63,356 nucleotides of DNA, from assembly GCF_004403065.1 (NCBI RefSeq), contig NZ_SOHA01000009.1, forward strand, positions 1 to 63,356, given 5' to 3'. The notes beneath the pieces were generated by a model. It ran no database searches. It had not been told where the DNA came from and saw nothing but the letters and a program-made list of their open reading frames with translations. The DNA comes from Cryobacterium cryoconiti. Lineage in GTDB: Bacteria > Actinomycetota > Actinomycetes > Actinomycetales > Microbacteriaceae. Numbering within the stretch: the stretch's first letter is position 1; each line of letters begins with the position of its first letter. Position numbers and translations under genes: made by a program. Below, piece by piece: positions 1-9,455 of this stretch.

Positions 1-531
1 CAGAGATCGTACGCGCAGTCGAGAGTCTGTCATATATTTATAGACAGATACTCGAAGTCGTGTTCTAAGTAGTCACGGGTCGGCTCGCCGGGTCTCGACA
101 AGCTCGACCACCGGGAGTGGGGCTCGACCACCGGGTCTCGACGGGCTCGACCACCGGGTCTCGACGGGCTCGACCACCGGGTCTCGACAGGCTCGACCAC
201 CGGGGGTGGGACTCGACGGGTGGGCCGGAGGGCGGGAATATGCAGGTGTGAGGGGCGAAACCTCTCGTCAGCGCGAAATCGGGCTGATAGCTTTATTTTG
301 ACGCCCCCGTCGGTGGCCGGTCTGGGGGGACGACATGCTGAAGACTCGTGTGTGTGCGCCGCGAATCCGGGCAACGACCCTCGCGCAGCCGTCGGTGCCG
401 CCCCAACGGATGCCCGCCGCGCGGTGCCCGCACTTCTCCAGTCATTCGTCTGACTCAGGCGCGTCCGAAAGGCACGATCATCATGGAACCGACACACCGC
501 CGCGACCGGTTCTCTCCGAGGAGGTCCGGCG
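1..531. other. gene-free leader region
   Basis: No convincing gene lies here. The reading frames that stay open are low-complexity and caused by the tandem repeat at 91-204. The stretch also holds a short AT-rich patch near 285-305. Its right end is the ribosome-binding region of the first gene, with GAGGAGGT about 7 nt before the ATG at 532. A promoter for the secretion locus probably lies here, but no hexamer pair is clear. Confidence 0.5.
91..204. repeat. tandem 23-bp repeats, about five copies
   Basis: A 23-bp unit of the form TCTCGACrrGCTCGACCACC plus GGG recurs with exact 23-bp phasing at about 136, 159 and 182. A further copy sits at 91-114 and a truncated one at 121-135. Each unit contains TCGA..TCGA symmetry and could form a small hairpin. 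Copies differ mainly at two positions (CAA, CGG, CAG). Similar tandem arrays are familiar intergenic elements in Microbacteriaceae. No cas genes or unique spacers are present, so this is not a CRISPR array. Confidence 0.85.
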
Positions 532-1911
532 ATGAATGAGACGGATGCTCTCGTCGGCGCGCTCGGGGTCATGCTTCTGCTCAGCAGCGTGGCATCCATC
601 GCGGTCTACGTTGTCACGGCCCTTGGGCTGTCCCGGATGTTCGGCAAGGCCGACCTCGAGGGCTGGAGGGCCTGGGTCCCGGTGCTCAATACGATCACTT
701 TCCTGCAACTGGGCGGCTACCCGGCGCTCTGGGTCATTGCTCTGCTCATCCCCGGGGTGAACATCGTCGGCGCGGTCATCCTGTGCCTCGCCCTCAACAA
801 CATCAACCGTGGGTTCGGCCGGAGCGGCGGTTTCACCGTTCTCGGGATTCTGGTATCCCCGGTCTGGGTCCTGATCCTCGGCTTCGGGAAGGACACCTGG
901 AACCCGGCTGCCGCGGGGGCTGCGCCGCTCACCGGTCGCGCGCCGGACGTCGCCGCGGCCCCGAACCCGGCGCCGGGATCGTCAGCGGTCGCCGGCTCTC
1001 CGGTCGTCGTGCCCGCCTTTGTTCCTCCCGCGTTCGTTCCTCCGGCCACACCGCCGGCGCCGTCAGCCGCGGCCAGCTGGGACCGTCCCGCGGAGGACGC
1101 CCCGGCTGGTTCGTCTCCGACCACGGCGGCCTTCGCGCCCGTTCCGCCGGTGCCGTTCTCTGCTCCGACCAGTCGACCGGCACCCGTGCAGGTTGCAGTC
1201 CCCGTCGCATGGGCGACGGGGACAGCCTCCGCGCCAGCCGGCGTTCCGGGAGCCACGGTCAGCGCCCCGGCCGCCGCCGAAGCCGCCGGGCCGGTTGCGT
1301 GGACCGCACCGCCCGTCGTCGGCATGCAGCCCCTGCCGCCCGCGCAATCGGTGGGTGACACGCCGGTGAGCGAGGCTCCCCCAACGACGACGTCGGCGCC
1401 CCCGGTCCCAGTGGCCAGCGGAGCGGCCGGAGCGGTGCCTGCCCCTGTCGCGCATCCCTTCGCGGCAGCATCCACTGGTCTGGCGGCTCAGGCCCCCGCG
1501 CAGGCTGCTGCCCCGACAGCTCCCGGCCTCGACTCCGACCCCGGAATCGAGGAAACGGTGATCTCCCGACGCCGACACCCGATGTGGCACCTGGACTTCA
1601 GCACGGGTGGAACCACCGCTCTGACCGAGACCGTCATCCTCCTCGGCCGAGCACCGGTGCGAGACCACACGAGCCCCGCCGCCCAGCTGGTGTCGCTCAA
1701 CGACCCGGCCCGCACCGTCTCGAAAACGCATGCCCGGCTGGAAAACGTGGACGGACGCTGGTTCATCACCGACCTGGCATCCACCAACGGCGTCTGCGTC
1801 ACCTCTCCCGCCGGTGAGGAAACCGAAATCAGCACGGGAACACCCACCGTGATCGAGCAGTCCTTCCTGCTCGGCGACTATGGCATCAGCCTCCGGACGG
1901 GCGCGCGATGA
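532..1911 (+). CDS. membrane protein with C-terminal FHA domain (DUF5684-like N-terminus)
   Basis: A 459-residue protein. Residues 1-120 hold three to four hydrophobic segments with a W-x-x-W-V-P-V-L-N-T motif typical of DUF5684 membrane domains. Residues about 125-345 are a Pro/Ala/Val-rich linker, probably disordered. Residues about 360-459 form a forkhead-associated domain, with S-K-T-H-A-R-L and D-L-A-S-T-N-G, which reads phosphothreonine. ATG 532 has a good GAGGAGGT site upstream. It is the first gene of a type VII-like secretion locus, and its stop lies 78 nt before the preferred start of the next gene. Inference: it is a membrane scaffold linking a Ser/Thr kinase signal to the secretion ATPase. 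No kinase is encoded in the window. Confidence 0.85.
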   Translation: MNETDALVGALGVMLLLSSVASIAVYVVTALGLSRMFGKADLEGWRAWVPVLNTITFLQLGGYPALWVIALLIPGVNIVGAVILCLALNNINRGFGRSGGFTVLGILVSPVWVLILGFGKDTWNPAAAGAAPLTGRAPDVAAAPNPAPGSSAVAGSPVVVPAFVPPAFVPPATPPAPSAAASWDRPAEDAPAGSSPTTAAFAPVPPVPFSAPTSRPAPVQVAVPVAWATGTASAPAGVPGATVSAPAAAEAAGPVAWTAPPVVGMQPLPPAQSVGDTPVSEAPPTTTSAPPVPVASGAAGAVPAPVAHPFAAASTGLAAQAPAQAAAPTAPGLDSDPGIEETVISRRRHPMWHLDFSTGGTTALTETVILLGRAPVRDHTSPAAQLVSLNDPARTVSKTHARLENVDGRWFITDLASTNGVCVTSPAGEETEISTGTPTVIEQSFLLGDYGISLRTGAR

Positions 1912-1989
1912 CCGCATCACTCGACCGGTCTCCGGTTGCCGGTCGCAGGCGGATGCTCCGTGGCCACCAGACCCGTGGAGAGCAGGCCC

Positions 1990-2769
1990 GTGGATAGCAG
2001 GCCGGGCGTCGATGGGGGCCTGCAGATCGAGCACGACGGTATCGTGTACGACCTCGACCCGACCTGCTCGTTCACTATCGGGCGCGAGGGCGACCTGGCC
2101 ATCGACTCGAACAAGTACCTGCACCGGCGGTTCCTGTGCCTCGAGGTGGAGGCCGGCGTGTGGTGGATCTCCAACGTCGGGCAGCATATGAGCGTGAGCC
2201 TCTCCGCCGGCGATGGCTCTTTCCAAGCCCGGCTGGGCCCGGGAACGCGGGTTCCGATTGTCTTCTCGCACACCCTGCTGCAGTTCACGGCCGGGCCGAC
2301 CAGCTACGACGTGCTGGTCAGCAACCCCTCCGCGACCTTCCAGTACCGGTCGACCGATAGGGCGACCGCCGTCGGCGAGGACACCGTCGGCAACGTTCGC
2401 CTCACGGCGTCGCAGAAACTCCTGTTGGTCGCTCTCTGCGAACCTCTTCTGCGGGAACGCGACTCCGGGGTGAGCGGCATTCCGACCTCTGCGGTCGCGG
2501 CGCAACGCCTCGGCTGGCCGGTTACGACGTTCAACCGCAAACTCGACAACGTCTGCGACCGGCTGGACCGGTTCGGAATTCAGGGGCTGCGCGGCGGTGT
2601 CGGAAACCTCGCCTCCAACCGCAAAGCCCGGCTCGTCGAGCACGCCCTTCTCGTGCAGCTCGTCACGGTCGACGACCTGGACCTTCTCGACGTTCTTCTC
2701 ACCGGCTCCACCGATCAAACCGGCTCCACCGATCACGCCGGCGTGCCCGAAAGGATCATCGCACCATGA
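1990..2769 (+). CDS. FHA-like protein with C-terminal winged-helix-like domain
   Basis: About 259 residues. The first 110 residues look like an FHA fold (F-T-I-G-R-E-G-D-L then Y-L-H-R-R-F), but the usual S-x-x-H is degenerate. From about residue 130, the stretch L-T-A-S-Q-K-L-L-L-V-A-L-C onward resembles a winged helix, with a helix A-A-Q-R-L-G-W that could be the recognition element. GTG 1990 is preferred because GGAGAG lies 7 nt upstream. In-frame TTG 1936, GTG 1960 and GTG 1975 are alternatives. The stop overlaps the ATPase start as ATGA, so the two are translationally coupled. The specific role is unknown; context points to regulation or assembly of the secretion system. Confidence 0.75.
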   Translation: MDSRPGVDGGLQIEHDGIVYDLDPTCSFTIGREGDLAIDSNKYLHRRFLCLEVEAGVWWISNVGQHMSVSLSAGDGSFQARLGPGTRVPIVFSHTLLQFTAGPTSYDVLVSNPSATFQYRSTDRATAVGEDTVGNVRLTASQKLLLVALCEPLLRERDSGVSGIPTSAVAAQRLGWPVTTFNRKLDNVCDRLDRFGIQGLRGGVGNLASNRKARLVEHALLVQLVTVDDLDLLDVLLTGSTDQTGSTDHAGVPERIIAP

Positions 2770-5700
2770 GGCTCAAACTCACCCTGCTTCGTCCCGGCGG
2801 CACAAGCGACGACATCCTCGTCACGGCTGAACCGAATGCAACCCTCGGCGACATCGCCCGCGCCATCGCCGAGAAGGATCCGCAGCGCCCCGCCGGAGCG
2901 GTGCCGCTCGACCCCGAAACCGAGTCGGGCGGCACCGCGCAGACGTTGCGCATCCACCGGCCCGGTGCCGCGGAGGCCGAGCTCCTCTCCCCGTCACGCG
3001 TGATCGGTGAGGCCCACATCGGGTCCGGCCTGGCCGTCTCCGTGGCCGACCTCGACGCCTCGCGCGGCCAGATCGCCTTCGGCGACGTCGATCTCGTCGC
3101 CGACCTGCGCGTCATCTCCGGGCCGGCGCAGGGCGAGGCGTTCCTCGTCGCCTCGGGAAGCCTCATCATCGGCCGCGACTCCAGCTGCGACATCGTGCTG
3201 CACGACAGCATGGTGTCGAAGCGCCATGCCCGTATCGAAGTCGAACCGGGAATGGTCACCTTCGTCGACCTCAACTCCGCGAACGGGCTGACCGTCGACG
3301 GCGGCATCGTCGCCCGGGTCAGCTTCGTGGCCGGTGGTCGCCTCACCCTCGGCGAGAGCGTGATCGAGGTCGTCGCGGTGGGCAAGCCCCAGGCGGATGC
3401 CGGTCCGCGTGAGCGCGTCGGCGCGCCCCGGGCGTTCAACCGGTCACCGCGCCGGGAGGAACGGTTCCCCGGGCTCGAGCTGACCGCGCCGGCCTCCCCG
3501 GTCGAGGAATTCGGTCAGGGGCTGCCCTGGCTGGTCATGATCGCCCCGCTCCTGATCGGTGTCGTGCTCTACGTGGTGACCCAGAGCATCCTCTCGGTGG
3601 TCTTCGTCGCGCTGTCCCCGATCCTGTTGCTCGGCAACTACTTCAACTCGAAATCCGAGCGCAAACGCAAGCTGAAGCGCTCTATAGCGCGGTTTCGAAC
3701 CCAGTTCGCCGACCTCGAGGCCACGCTTCTCGACGGCGAAGAGAATGAGCGTCGGGTGCGGTTGCAGGAGACGCCCGCCCTCGCCGACGTCGTGAGCGGC
3801 GCCCAGGGTCGCGAACGGATGCTGTGGGTGCGGCGCCCGGAACACTGGTCCTTCCTGACGTTGCGGCTGGGCATCGGCCGGCTGCCGTCGCGGTCGCAGG
3901 TCGAGCGGCGCTCCGCGAACGACGCGTCGCTGCCCGAGTATGACGCGATGGTCGACGAGCTCGTCGACCGGTTCGAGTTGATCGACGGCGTGCCGGCGAT
4001 CGAGAGCCTGCCGATTGCGGGAGGACTGGGCGTCGCCGGCTCGCGCGACGAGTCGATCGGCTACGCCTCGTCGCTGATCGTGCAGGCCACAGCCCTGCAC
4101 TCGCCGGCCGAACTCGTCGTGACCGCGCTGATCGACCCGCGCGTGACCGTCGACCTGGACTGGATCAAATGGCTTCCGCACGCGACGAGCCCGCAGAGCC
4201 CGGTGGCAGCCTGGCCGCTCGCCGACAGTGTGCCCGCCGGTCTGAGACTGCTCTCGGCCCTGGAAGAGATCGTGCAGGCCCGGTCCAGCACCCAGGCCGG
4301 CGTCACCGGGGCGACCCTGCACGCCATCGACTTCGAGGATTCCACCAGCGGCATCGCCAAGACGTCAGGCCTGGGCCGGGACAAGGACACTCCGGTGCCG
4401 TTGCCGGTCATCCTCGTCGTGGTCGCCGGTGACGTCCCCGCCGACCGCGGGCGCCTGATCCAGTTGCTGGAGCGCGGAGCCGACGTGGGGGTCTACCCGA
4501 TCTGGGTGGCACCCACGGCCGCCGACCTCCCCGGCATCTGCCGTACCTTCGTCGAGGTCGATGCGACCGGCACCCGGGCCACCGTGAGCTACGTGCGCGA
4601 GGGAGTCTGCCTCACCGACGTGGCCGTGCAGGTCATCGACCCCGCGCACGCGGCGCAATTCGCCCGTTCGCTCGCCCCGGTCACCGACAGCGGCTCCTAT
4701 TCTGCCGACGAGAGTGACCTGCCGCGGGCGGTGTCGTTCGTGCAGATTCTCGGCGACGAACTCGCGCACACCCCCGGCGCCGTGGTGGACCGGTGGCTGC
4801 AGAACGAATCGATGCACGACCGCACGACGCATCTGCCACCCTTCACCGCCCGGCGCAACGTCGGCACGCTGCGTGCACTGATCGGGCAGGGCAGCCCCGA
4901 CGCGATGCACCTGGACCTGCGCACGCAGGGCCCGCACGCCCTGGTCGGCGGCACCACCGGATCCGGTAAGAGCGAGTTCCTGCAGGCGTGGGTGCTGGGC
5001 ATGGCCGCCGAATACAGCCCCGACCGGGTCACCTTCCTCTTCATCGACTACAAGGGCGGCAGCGCGTTCGCCGAGTGCGTGCACCTCCCGCACTGCGTCG
5101 GGCTCGTCACCGACCTCAGCCCGCACCTGGTGCGTCGGGCGCTGACCAGCCTGCGCGCCGAGATCCACTTCCGGGAGCGCCTCTTCAACAAGAAGGGCGT
5201 CAAGGACCTGATCGAACTCGAGAAGCAGGGCGACCCGGAGTGCCCGCCGGCGCTTGTGCTGGTCATCGACGAGTTCGCGGCCCTCGCCGGCGAGGTGCCG
5301 GAGTTCGTCGACGGGGTCGTCGACATCGGCCAGCGCGGCCGTTCCCTCGGCATCCACCTGATCATGGCCACCCAGCGACCTGCCGGCGTCATCAAAGACA
5401 ACCTCCGCGCCAACACGAACCTGCGCGTCGCCCTCCGCATGGCCGATGACGCCGACAGCACGGATGTGATCGGGTCCAGCATCGCCGCGGGTTTCGACCC
5501 GAGCCTCCCGGGCCGGGCCGTCGTCAAGATGGGTCCCGGGCGACTCACGCCCTTCCAGTCCGGCTATGCCGGCGGTTGGACGGCGGGAGTGCAGCCGCGG
5601 GCGCGGATCGACGTGACCGACCTCGGCTTCGGCCAGGCCCGGGTCTGGGAGAGCCCGGCCGGAAGCACCGAAACCGAGGCCGATGAAACCGGTCCGAACG

Positions 5701-7301
5701 ACAGTGCCCGGCTCGTGGCGAACATCGCCGCCGCCTTCGAGGCGGCAAGCCTCCCCGCGCCGCGCAAACCATGGCTCGACGAGCTGGCACCCGTGTACGA
5801 CCTCGCCAAGCTGCATCAGCGCACCGATTCCGCACTGCTGCTGGGCGTCGCCGACGACCCCGCGAACCAGAAGCAGCACCCGATCTACTTCCGTCCCGAC
5901 ACGGACGGCAACGTGGCGATCTACGGCGCCGGGGCATCCGGAAAGACCGTGGCCCTGCGCACGCTCGCCGCGGCGGCCGGGGTCACTCCCCAGGGTGGGC
6001 CCGTCGTCGTCTACGCCCTCGACTTCACGGCAGGCGGCCTGCGGGTCCTGGAGGAGCTGCCGCACGTGGGATCGGTGATCGACGGCGACGACTCCGAGCG
6101 CATCGTGCGCCTGTTCGGCATGCTGCGCGCCATCGCGGACGAGCGCATCGAGCGGTACGCCCGGGCACGGGCGAGCACCATCACCGAATACCGGGCCCTC
6201 ACCGGCGAGACCGAGGAGCAGCGCATCCTGCTGCTGGTGGACGGCATGGCCGCCTTCCGGCAGGACTACGAGTACACCGGCGCGGCGAACATCTTCACCG
6301 CCTTCCAGCAGCTCCTCTCGGACGGCCGCCAGGTGGGCATCCACGCGGCGGTGACGGCCGACCGCCCCGGGTCGGTGTCGCCGGCAGTCGCGGCATCCAT
6401 TCAGCGACGGGTGGTCCTGCGGCTTGCCGACGACAACGACTACGCCATGCTCGATGTGGGAACGGATGTGCTCACGGCGGCTTCCCCGCCCGGCCGGGCC
6501 GTGATCGACGGGCTCGTCACCCAGATCGCAGTGCTCGGCGGCACGCCCAATGTGGCTCTGCAGGCCAAGGCGATCGAGCAACTCGCCAAGACACTCCGCT
6601 ACGGCGGCCGGGTCACGGCCGTTCCCATCGAACGGCTCACGGACTCGGTGCTGCTGTCCGACCTCGGCTATTCGGTGCCGAACCGGATTCCACTCGGTAT
6701 CAGCGACGAGACGCTGAAGCCCGTGGGCATCGAGCCGTCGGGGGTGTTCATGATCTCCGGGCCGCCGTCGAGCGGGCGCACCTCGCTGCTCCTCGCACTG
6801 TTGGCGAGCGTGGCCTCGGCCGCTCCCCACAGCCGGTGCGTCTATTTCGGCAACGCCCGATCACCGCTGGCCCAGCTGGGCAACTGGTTCCGCACGGCGA
6901 CGACGACGGAGGCCTCGATCGCCCTCGCACGCGACCTGCTCGCCGCTGTCAGCGAGCCGCAGACGGCGGGGAACTCCTACACGATCGTGATCGAGTCGAT
7001 GTCGGACTACCTCGGCACCGGGGTCGACACCGAACTCATACCGCTGATCAAGGCCGCGCGGCGCAACAGCCACTTCGTGATCGCCGAATCGGAGACGAGC
7101 ACCTGGACCCAGTCCTGGCCGCTCACCAACGAGTTGCGCAGCGGCCGCCGCGGGTTCGCGCTGCAGCCCGACCAGCACGAGGGTGACCTGCTCTTCAAGA
7201 CATCGTTCCCCCGGGTCAAGCGCAACGAATTCCCGCCCGGGCGAGGCTGGTTCGTGGAGGCCGGGCGGGTGCGCAAGGTGCAGACCGCGCAGGCGGATTA
7301 G
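2766..7301 (+). CDS. FHA-FtsK/SpoIIIE type VII secretion ATPase (EssC/EccC-like)
   Basis: A 1511-residue membrane ATPase that would drive export of WXG100 substrates. Residues 1-80 look like a ubiquitin-like or first FHA-type domain. About 115-200 is a clear FHA domain (I-I-G-R-D-S-S-C-D-I, then V-S-K-R-H-A-R-I, N-S-A-N-G). Two membrane helices lie at about 255-300. Three RecA-like ATPase domains follow: D1 with P-loop GGTTGSGKS at 728-736, the F-I-D-Y-K-G-G signature and Walker B L-V-I-D-E-F; D2 with GAGASGKT at 1054-1061; D3 with GPPSSGRT at 1332-1339, where the P-loop Lys is Arg, so D3 probably does not hydrolyse ATP. FHA domains fused to one three-domain ATPase are the Firmicutes EssC plan rather than the mycobacterial EccA-E set. 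Confidence 0.92.
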   Translation: MRLKLTLLRPGGTSDDILVTAEPNATLGDIARAIAEKDPQRPAGAVPLDPETESGGTAQTLRIHRPGAAEAELLSPSRVIGEAHIGSGLAVSVADLDASRGQIAFGDVDLVADLRVISGPAQGEAFLVASGSLIIGRDSSCDIVLHDSMVSKRHARIEVEPGMVTFVDLNSANGLTVDGGIVARVSFVAGGRLTLGESVIEVVAVGKPQADAGPRERVGAPRAFNRSPRREERFPGLELTAPASPVEEFGQGLPWLVMIAPLLIGVVLYVVTQSILSVVFVALSPILLLGNYFNSKSERKRKLKRSIARFRTQFADLEATLLDGEENERRVRLQETPALADVVSGAQGRERMLWVRRPEHWSFLTLRLGIGRLPSRSQVERRSANDASLPEYDAMVDELVDRFELIDGVPAIESLPIAGGLGVAGSRDESIGYASSLIVQATALHSPAELVVTALIDPRVTVDLDWIKWLPHATSPQSPVAAWPLADSVPAGLRLLSALEEIVQARSSTQAGVTGATLHAIDFEDSTSGIAKTSGLGRDKDTPVPLPVILVVVAGDVPADRGRLIQLLERGADVGVYPIWVAPTAADLPGICRTFVEVDATGTRATVSYVREGVCLTDVAVQVIDPAHAAQFARSLAPVTDSGSYSADESDLPRAVSFVQILGDELAHTPGAVVDRWLQNESMHDRTTHLPPFTARRNVGTLRALIGQGSPDAMHLDLRTQGPHALVGGTTGSGKSEFLQAWVLGMAAEYSPDRVTFLFIDYKGGSAFAECVHLPHCVGLVTDLSPHLVRRALTSLRAEIHFRERLFNKKGVKDLIELEKQGDPECPPALVLVIDEFAALAGEVPEFVDGVVDIGQRGRSLGIHLIMATQRPAGVIKDNLRANTNLRVALRMADDADSTDVIGSSIAAGFDPSLPGRAVVKMGPGRLTPFQSGYAGGWTAGVQPRARIDVTDLGFGQARVWESPAGSTETEADETGPNDSARLVANIAAAFEAASLPAPRKPWLDELAPVYDLAKLHQRTDSALLLGVADDPANQKQHPIYFRPDTDGNVAIYGAGASGKTVALRTLAAAAGVTPQGGPVVVYALDFTAGGLRVLEELPHVGSVIDGDDSERIVRLFGMLRAIADERIERYARARASTITEYRALTGETEEQRILLLVDGMAAFRQDYEYTGAANIFTAFQQLLSDGRQVGIHAAVTADRPGSVSPAVAASIQRRVVLRLADDNDYAMLDVGTDVLTAASPPGRAVIDGLVTQIAVLGGTPNVALQAKAIEQLAKTLRYGGRVTAVPIERLTDSVLLSDLGYSVPNRIPLGISDETLKPVGIEPSGVFMISGPPSSGRTSLLLALLASVASAAPHSRCVYFGNARSPLAQLGNWFRTATTTEASIALARDLLAAVSEPQTAGNSYTIVIESMSDYLGTGVDTELIPLIKAARRNSHFVIAESETSTWTQSWPLTNELRSGRRGFALQPDQHEGDLLFKTSFPRVKRNEFPPGRGWFVEAGRVRKVQTAQAD

Positions 7302-7427
7302 CGCGGTGACCGTTCTGGGGAGTTCTCCCCATCGCGCGGCACGGCCGCGGCTCGCTAGTGTGAGGTTGTAGCAACGACAGATCCTGTTTTGTGGGGGGTC
7401 TCCAAGAAGAGAGAGAAAGGTCTGATC

Positions 7428-7694
7428 ATGGCTGGATTTATTGGACAGGTTCCGGAAGAAGTCGACGCCCTCGCGCAGGACTTCGAAACCAAGGCGAGCG
7501 ACATCGAGAACCTGATTTCCGCGCTCAAGGCGCGACTCGGCGGAACGACCTGGGTCGGAACAGACCGCAGCCGCTTCGAAGGCGACTGGGACGGCCAGCT
7601 CTCCTCGAGCCTGCGCAGCGTCTCCAGCGCCCTGCGCGACGCCGCCATGACCGCTCGCGGCAACGCCGAGCAGCAGCGCACCGCTTCGTCCTAG
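7428..7694 (+). CDS. WXG100 family protein (Esx-like)
   Basis: An 88-residue, leaderless helical-hairpin protein with the central W-V-G turn (T-T-W-V-G-T-D-R-S-R-F), the hallmark of type VII secreted Esx proteins. These form dimers exported by FtsK/SpoIIIE ATPases. ATG 7428 is chosen because GAGAGAAAGG lies just upstream; the longer in-frame reading adds an unlikely basic stretch. The 126-nt gap after the ATPase gene includes a small GGGGA..TCCCC hairpin at 7316-7329 and probably a separate promoter, as expected for an abundantly expressed substrate. Confidence 0.93.
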   Translation: MAGFIGQVPEEVDALAQDFETKASDIENLISALKARLGGTTWVGTDRSRFEGDWDGQLSSSLRSVSSALRDAAMTARGNAEQQRTASS

Positions 7695-7705
7695 ACCCGG
7701 CAGTG

Positions 7706-7739
7706 AGCGGGGTGGTCGGCTTCGGCCGGCCACCCCGCT
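7706..7739 (+). terminator. strong UUCG-capped hairpin between two Esx genes
   Basis: A 15-bp stem (7706-7720 with 7725-7739, one G-T wobble) is closed by a TTCG tetraloop, 12 nt after the stop of the first WXG100 gene. There is no T-tract, so it is either a weak or factor-assisted terminator or an mRNA-stabilising 3' end that sets the first Esx gene above its downstream partner. Confidence 0.6.
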
Positions 7740-7781
7740 GATTCGTACCGGTGTGATCGACGTGTGTTTCAGGGGGTTGTG

Positions 7782-7994
7782 ATGCTTTTCATGAAGAGTG
7801 AATTGAGCAGTGCTGCGGCTGCGATCCGGAATGCGGAAGCGCAACTGAGCCGCACGGCCGCTGAGCTGGCGGATGCGGGCCTGTGGGCCGGGCAGGACGC
7901 GGACCGTTTTCAGGACGACTGGCGGAACTCCGTCAGGGCGCCGTTGCAGACCGCCGCGGGGATCGTCGACTCGGTGGCGTTCATCACGCTCTGA
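7782..7994 (+). CDS. second WXG100-like protein
   Basis: A short (70-residue) Esx-like protein with the W-A-G turn in G-L-W-A-G-Q-D-A-D-R-F, flanked by amphipathic helices. ATG 7782 follows AGGGGG with about 6 nt spacing; an ATG nine bases later is possible. It is shorter than the usual ~100 residues but keeps both helices. It probably pairs with the product at 7428-7694 or with the N-terminal helices of the next gene product. The pairing is inferred from position and the shared W-x-G motif. Confidence 0.85.
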   Translation: MLFMKSELSSAAAAIRNAEAQLSRTAAELADAGLWAGQDADRFQDDWRNSVRAPLQTAAGIVDSVAFITL

Positions 7995-8027
7995 CGCGCG
8001 GGTCAGCGGCATTCGAGGGGGGAACGA

Positions 8028-9455
8028 ATGGGGCACCACATCGGCATGGATCCCGACGAGGTCGAGGGGCGGGTCGCCGTTCTGCGCAGCCAGATCGCGG
8101 AACTGGACGGCGCGCTGACGACCATGCGGCGGGCCCGGGAGGCGTCCGCCAATCCGCTCGGCTACGGACTGCTCCCGGGCAGCCCGATTCTGGCGCCGTG
8201 GGCGCTGGCCGGCCTGGCCGTGGCGGCCGCGCAGGTGAAATCCGCTCGGGTCCACGCGGAAGAACTCGTCAATCGCCTCGCCGGCGAGATCGCGCAGCAG
8301 CGCGCCGCGAGCGACGGCGGCGCAATCGCGTCAGCAGCGGGCCACCCGGCGTCGCAGACGCCCGCCGCGGCCCTCGCCGCCTACGCGGGGGACCCGACCG
8401 CTGATCCCGTCGTGGTGGCAGCCTGGTGGCGCGCCCTGTCGGAGGAGGAGCAGCGCGCCCTGGTCGTGGGGCATCCGGAACTGGTGGGGAATCTCGAGGG
8501 AGTCGACTACACGTCGCGCTCTGAGGCCAATCGAGCAGAACTCGACCGTCAGATCGGGATTGCCGAGGCATCCGGTGACGACGAAGACCTCGACTACCTC
8601 CAGTCTGTGAAGACGGCCGTCGGGCAGCACACACAGAGCGTCTATCAGCTGATCAGCTTTACCGCCGGCCCGCCACCCCTGGCAGCGATTTCCGTCGGCA
8701 ACCTCGACACGGCCGCCTACGCCACGTTCCTGGCCCCCGGCATGGGCAGCAACTCGGCGGGGACGCCACAGGATCTGACCGCTGCAGCTCGCGACCTTTA
8801 CGTGGAAGAGCGTTCCCTGCAGGTCGCGCGTGGACTGACCGGGGGAGTCGCCGTCGTCGCGTGGATGGCCTACGACGCACCCGAAATGGCCAGTCTCACC
8901 GACCTCGACGTCTTCAAGGGTGAGCGGGCCAGCGAGGGCGCGGTCGTTTTCGAGCGGGCCCTTCTCGGCTACGACGCCTCGTACAACGCGGGGCCGGGGC
9001 ACGAAGACCACGGGTCATTCCTCAGCGTGGACGCCCATTCGTACGGGTCGACGATGGCCGCGGATGCGCTCGCCGACATTCCCGAGGGCATCGTGGACGC
9101 CTTCGTCGCGATCGGCTCGGCCGGCATCGCCACGAGCATCGGCGGTGCCGACGGCCTGAACGTGCCGGACGGGAGCGTCTACGCCATCCAGGCGTACGAG
9201 TCGCTGCCGGCGGCCGGCCTCGGCCTGCTCGGAAGCGGCCGTGAGGGAGCGTACTGGGAGTCCTTCGGGGCTGAAAGACTGAGCTCAGACCATCAGATCG
9301 TCGACGAGAGGGAAACCAGCGTGACCAACGTTCATGATCTGCAAATGGGAGAGGACAGCTGGTTGTTCAACGGATATCTGGATCGCAACACGACGTCGCT
9401 GAACAATGCGGCTCTGGTGAACCTCGGGCTGGGAGACGAGGCGTCTCGTGGCTAA
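8028..9455 (+). CDS. alpha/beta-hydrolase (DUF1023-like) with WXG-like N-terminus, candidate T7SS effector
   Basis: A 475-residue protein. Residues 1-95 are predicted helical (M-D-P-D-E-V-E-G-R-V opening, coiled stretch to about 90), resembling the targeting region of type VII effectors. The C-terminal half matches DUF1023 alpha/beta-hydrolases, with the nucleophile elbow H-S-Y-G-S-T (usually G-H-S-Y-G-S, here A-H-S-Y-G-S) and a late H-D-L-Q-M that may hold the catalytic His. The family is commonly encoded beside Esx proteins in actinobacteria. The ATG is preceded by GAGGGGGG. Secretion and the natural substrate (lipid ester or peptide) are inferred. The next gene starts 8 nt inside it. Confidence 0.85.
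   Translation: MGHHIGMDPDEVEGRVAVLRSQIAELDGALTTMRRAREASANPLGYGLLPGSPILAPWALAGLAVAAAQVKSARVHAEELVNRLAGEIAQQRAASDGGAIASAAGHPASQTPAAALAAYAGDPTADPVVVAAWWRALSEEEQRALVVGHPELVGNLEGVDYTSRSEANRAELDRQIGIAEASGDDEDLDYLQSVKTAVGQHTQSVYQLISFTAGPPPLAAISVGNLDTAAYATFLAPGMGSNSAGTPQDLTAAARDLYVEERSLQVARGLTGGVAVVAWMAYDAPEMASLTDLDVFKGERASEGAVVFERALLGYDASYNAGPGHEDHGSFLSVDAHSYGSTMAADALADIPEGIVDAFVAIGSAGIATSIGGADGLNVPDGSVYAIQAYESLPAAGLGLLGSGREGAYWESFGAERLSSDHQIVDERETSVTNVHDLQMGEDSWLFNGYLDRNTTSLNNAALVNLGLGDEASRG

Noticed and set aside
91..204. CRISPR array
   Set aside because: Units are directly abutting without spacers, and there are no cas genes.
30..599. 189-codon open frame on the - strand over the repeat region
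   Set aside because: It is built from the 23-bp tandem repeats (repetitive V-V-E-P-V-E-T and W-S-S type runs), runs into the first real gene and has no ribosome site.
1908..1997. ATG 1908 overlapping the first FHA gene stop as start of the second
   Set aside because: It is out of frame with the FHA-like protein and reaches a stop after about 29 codons.
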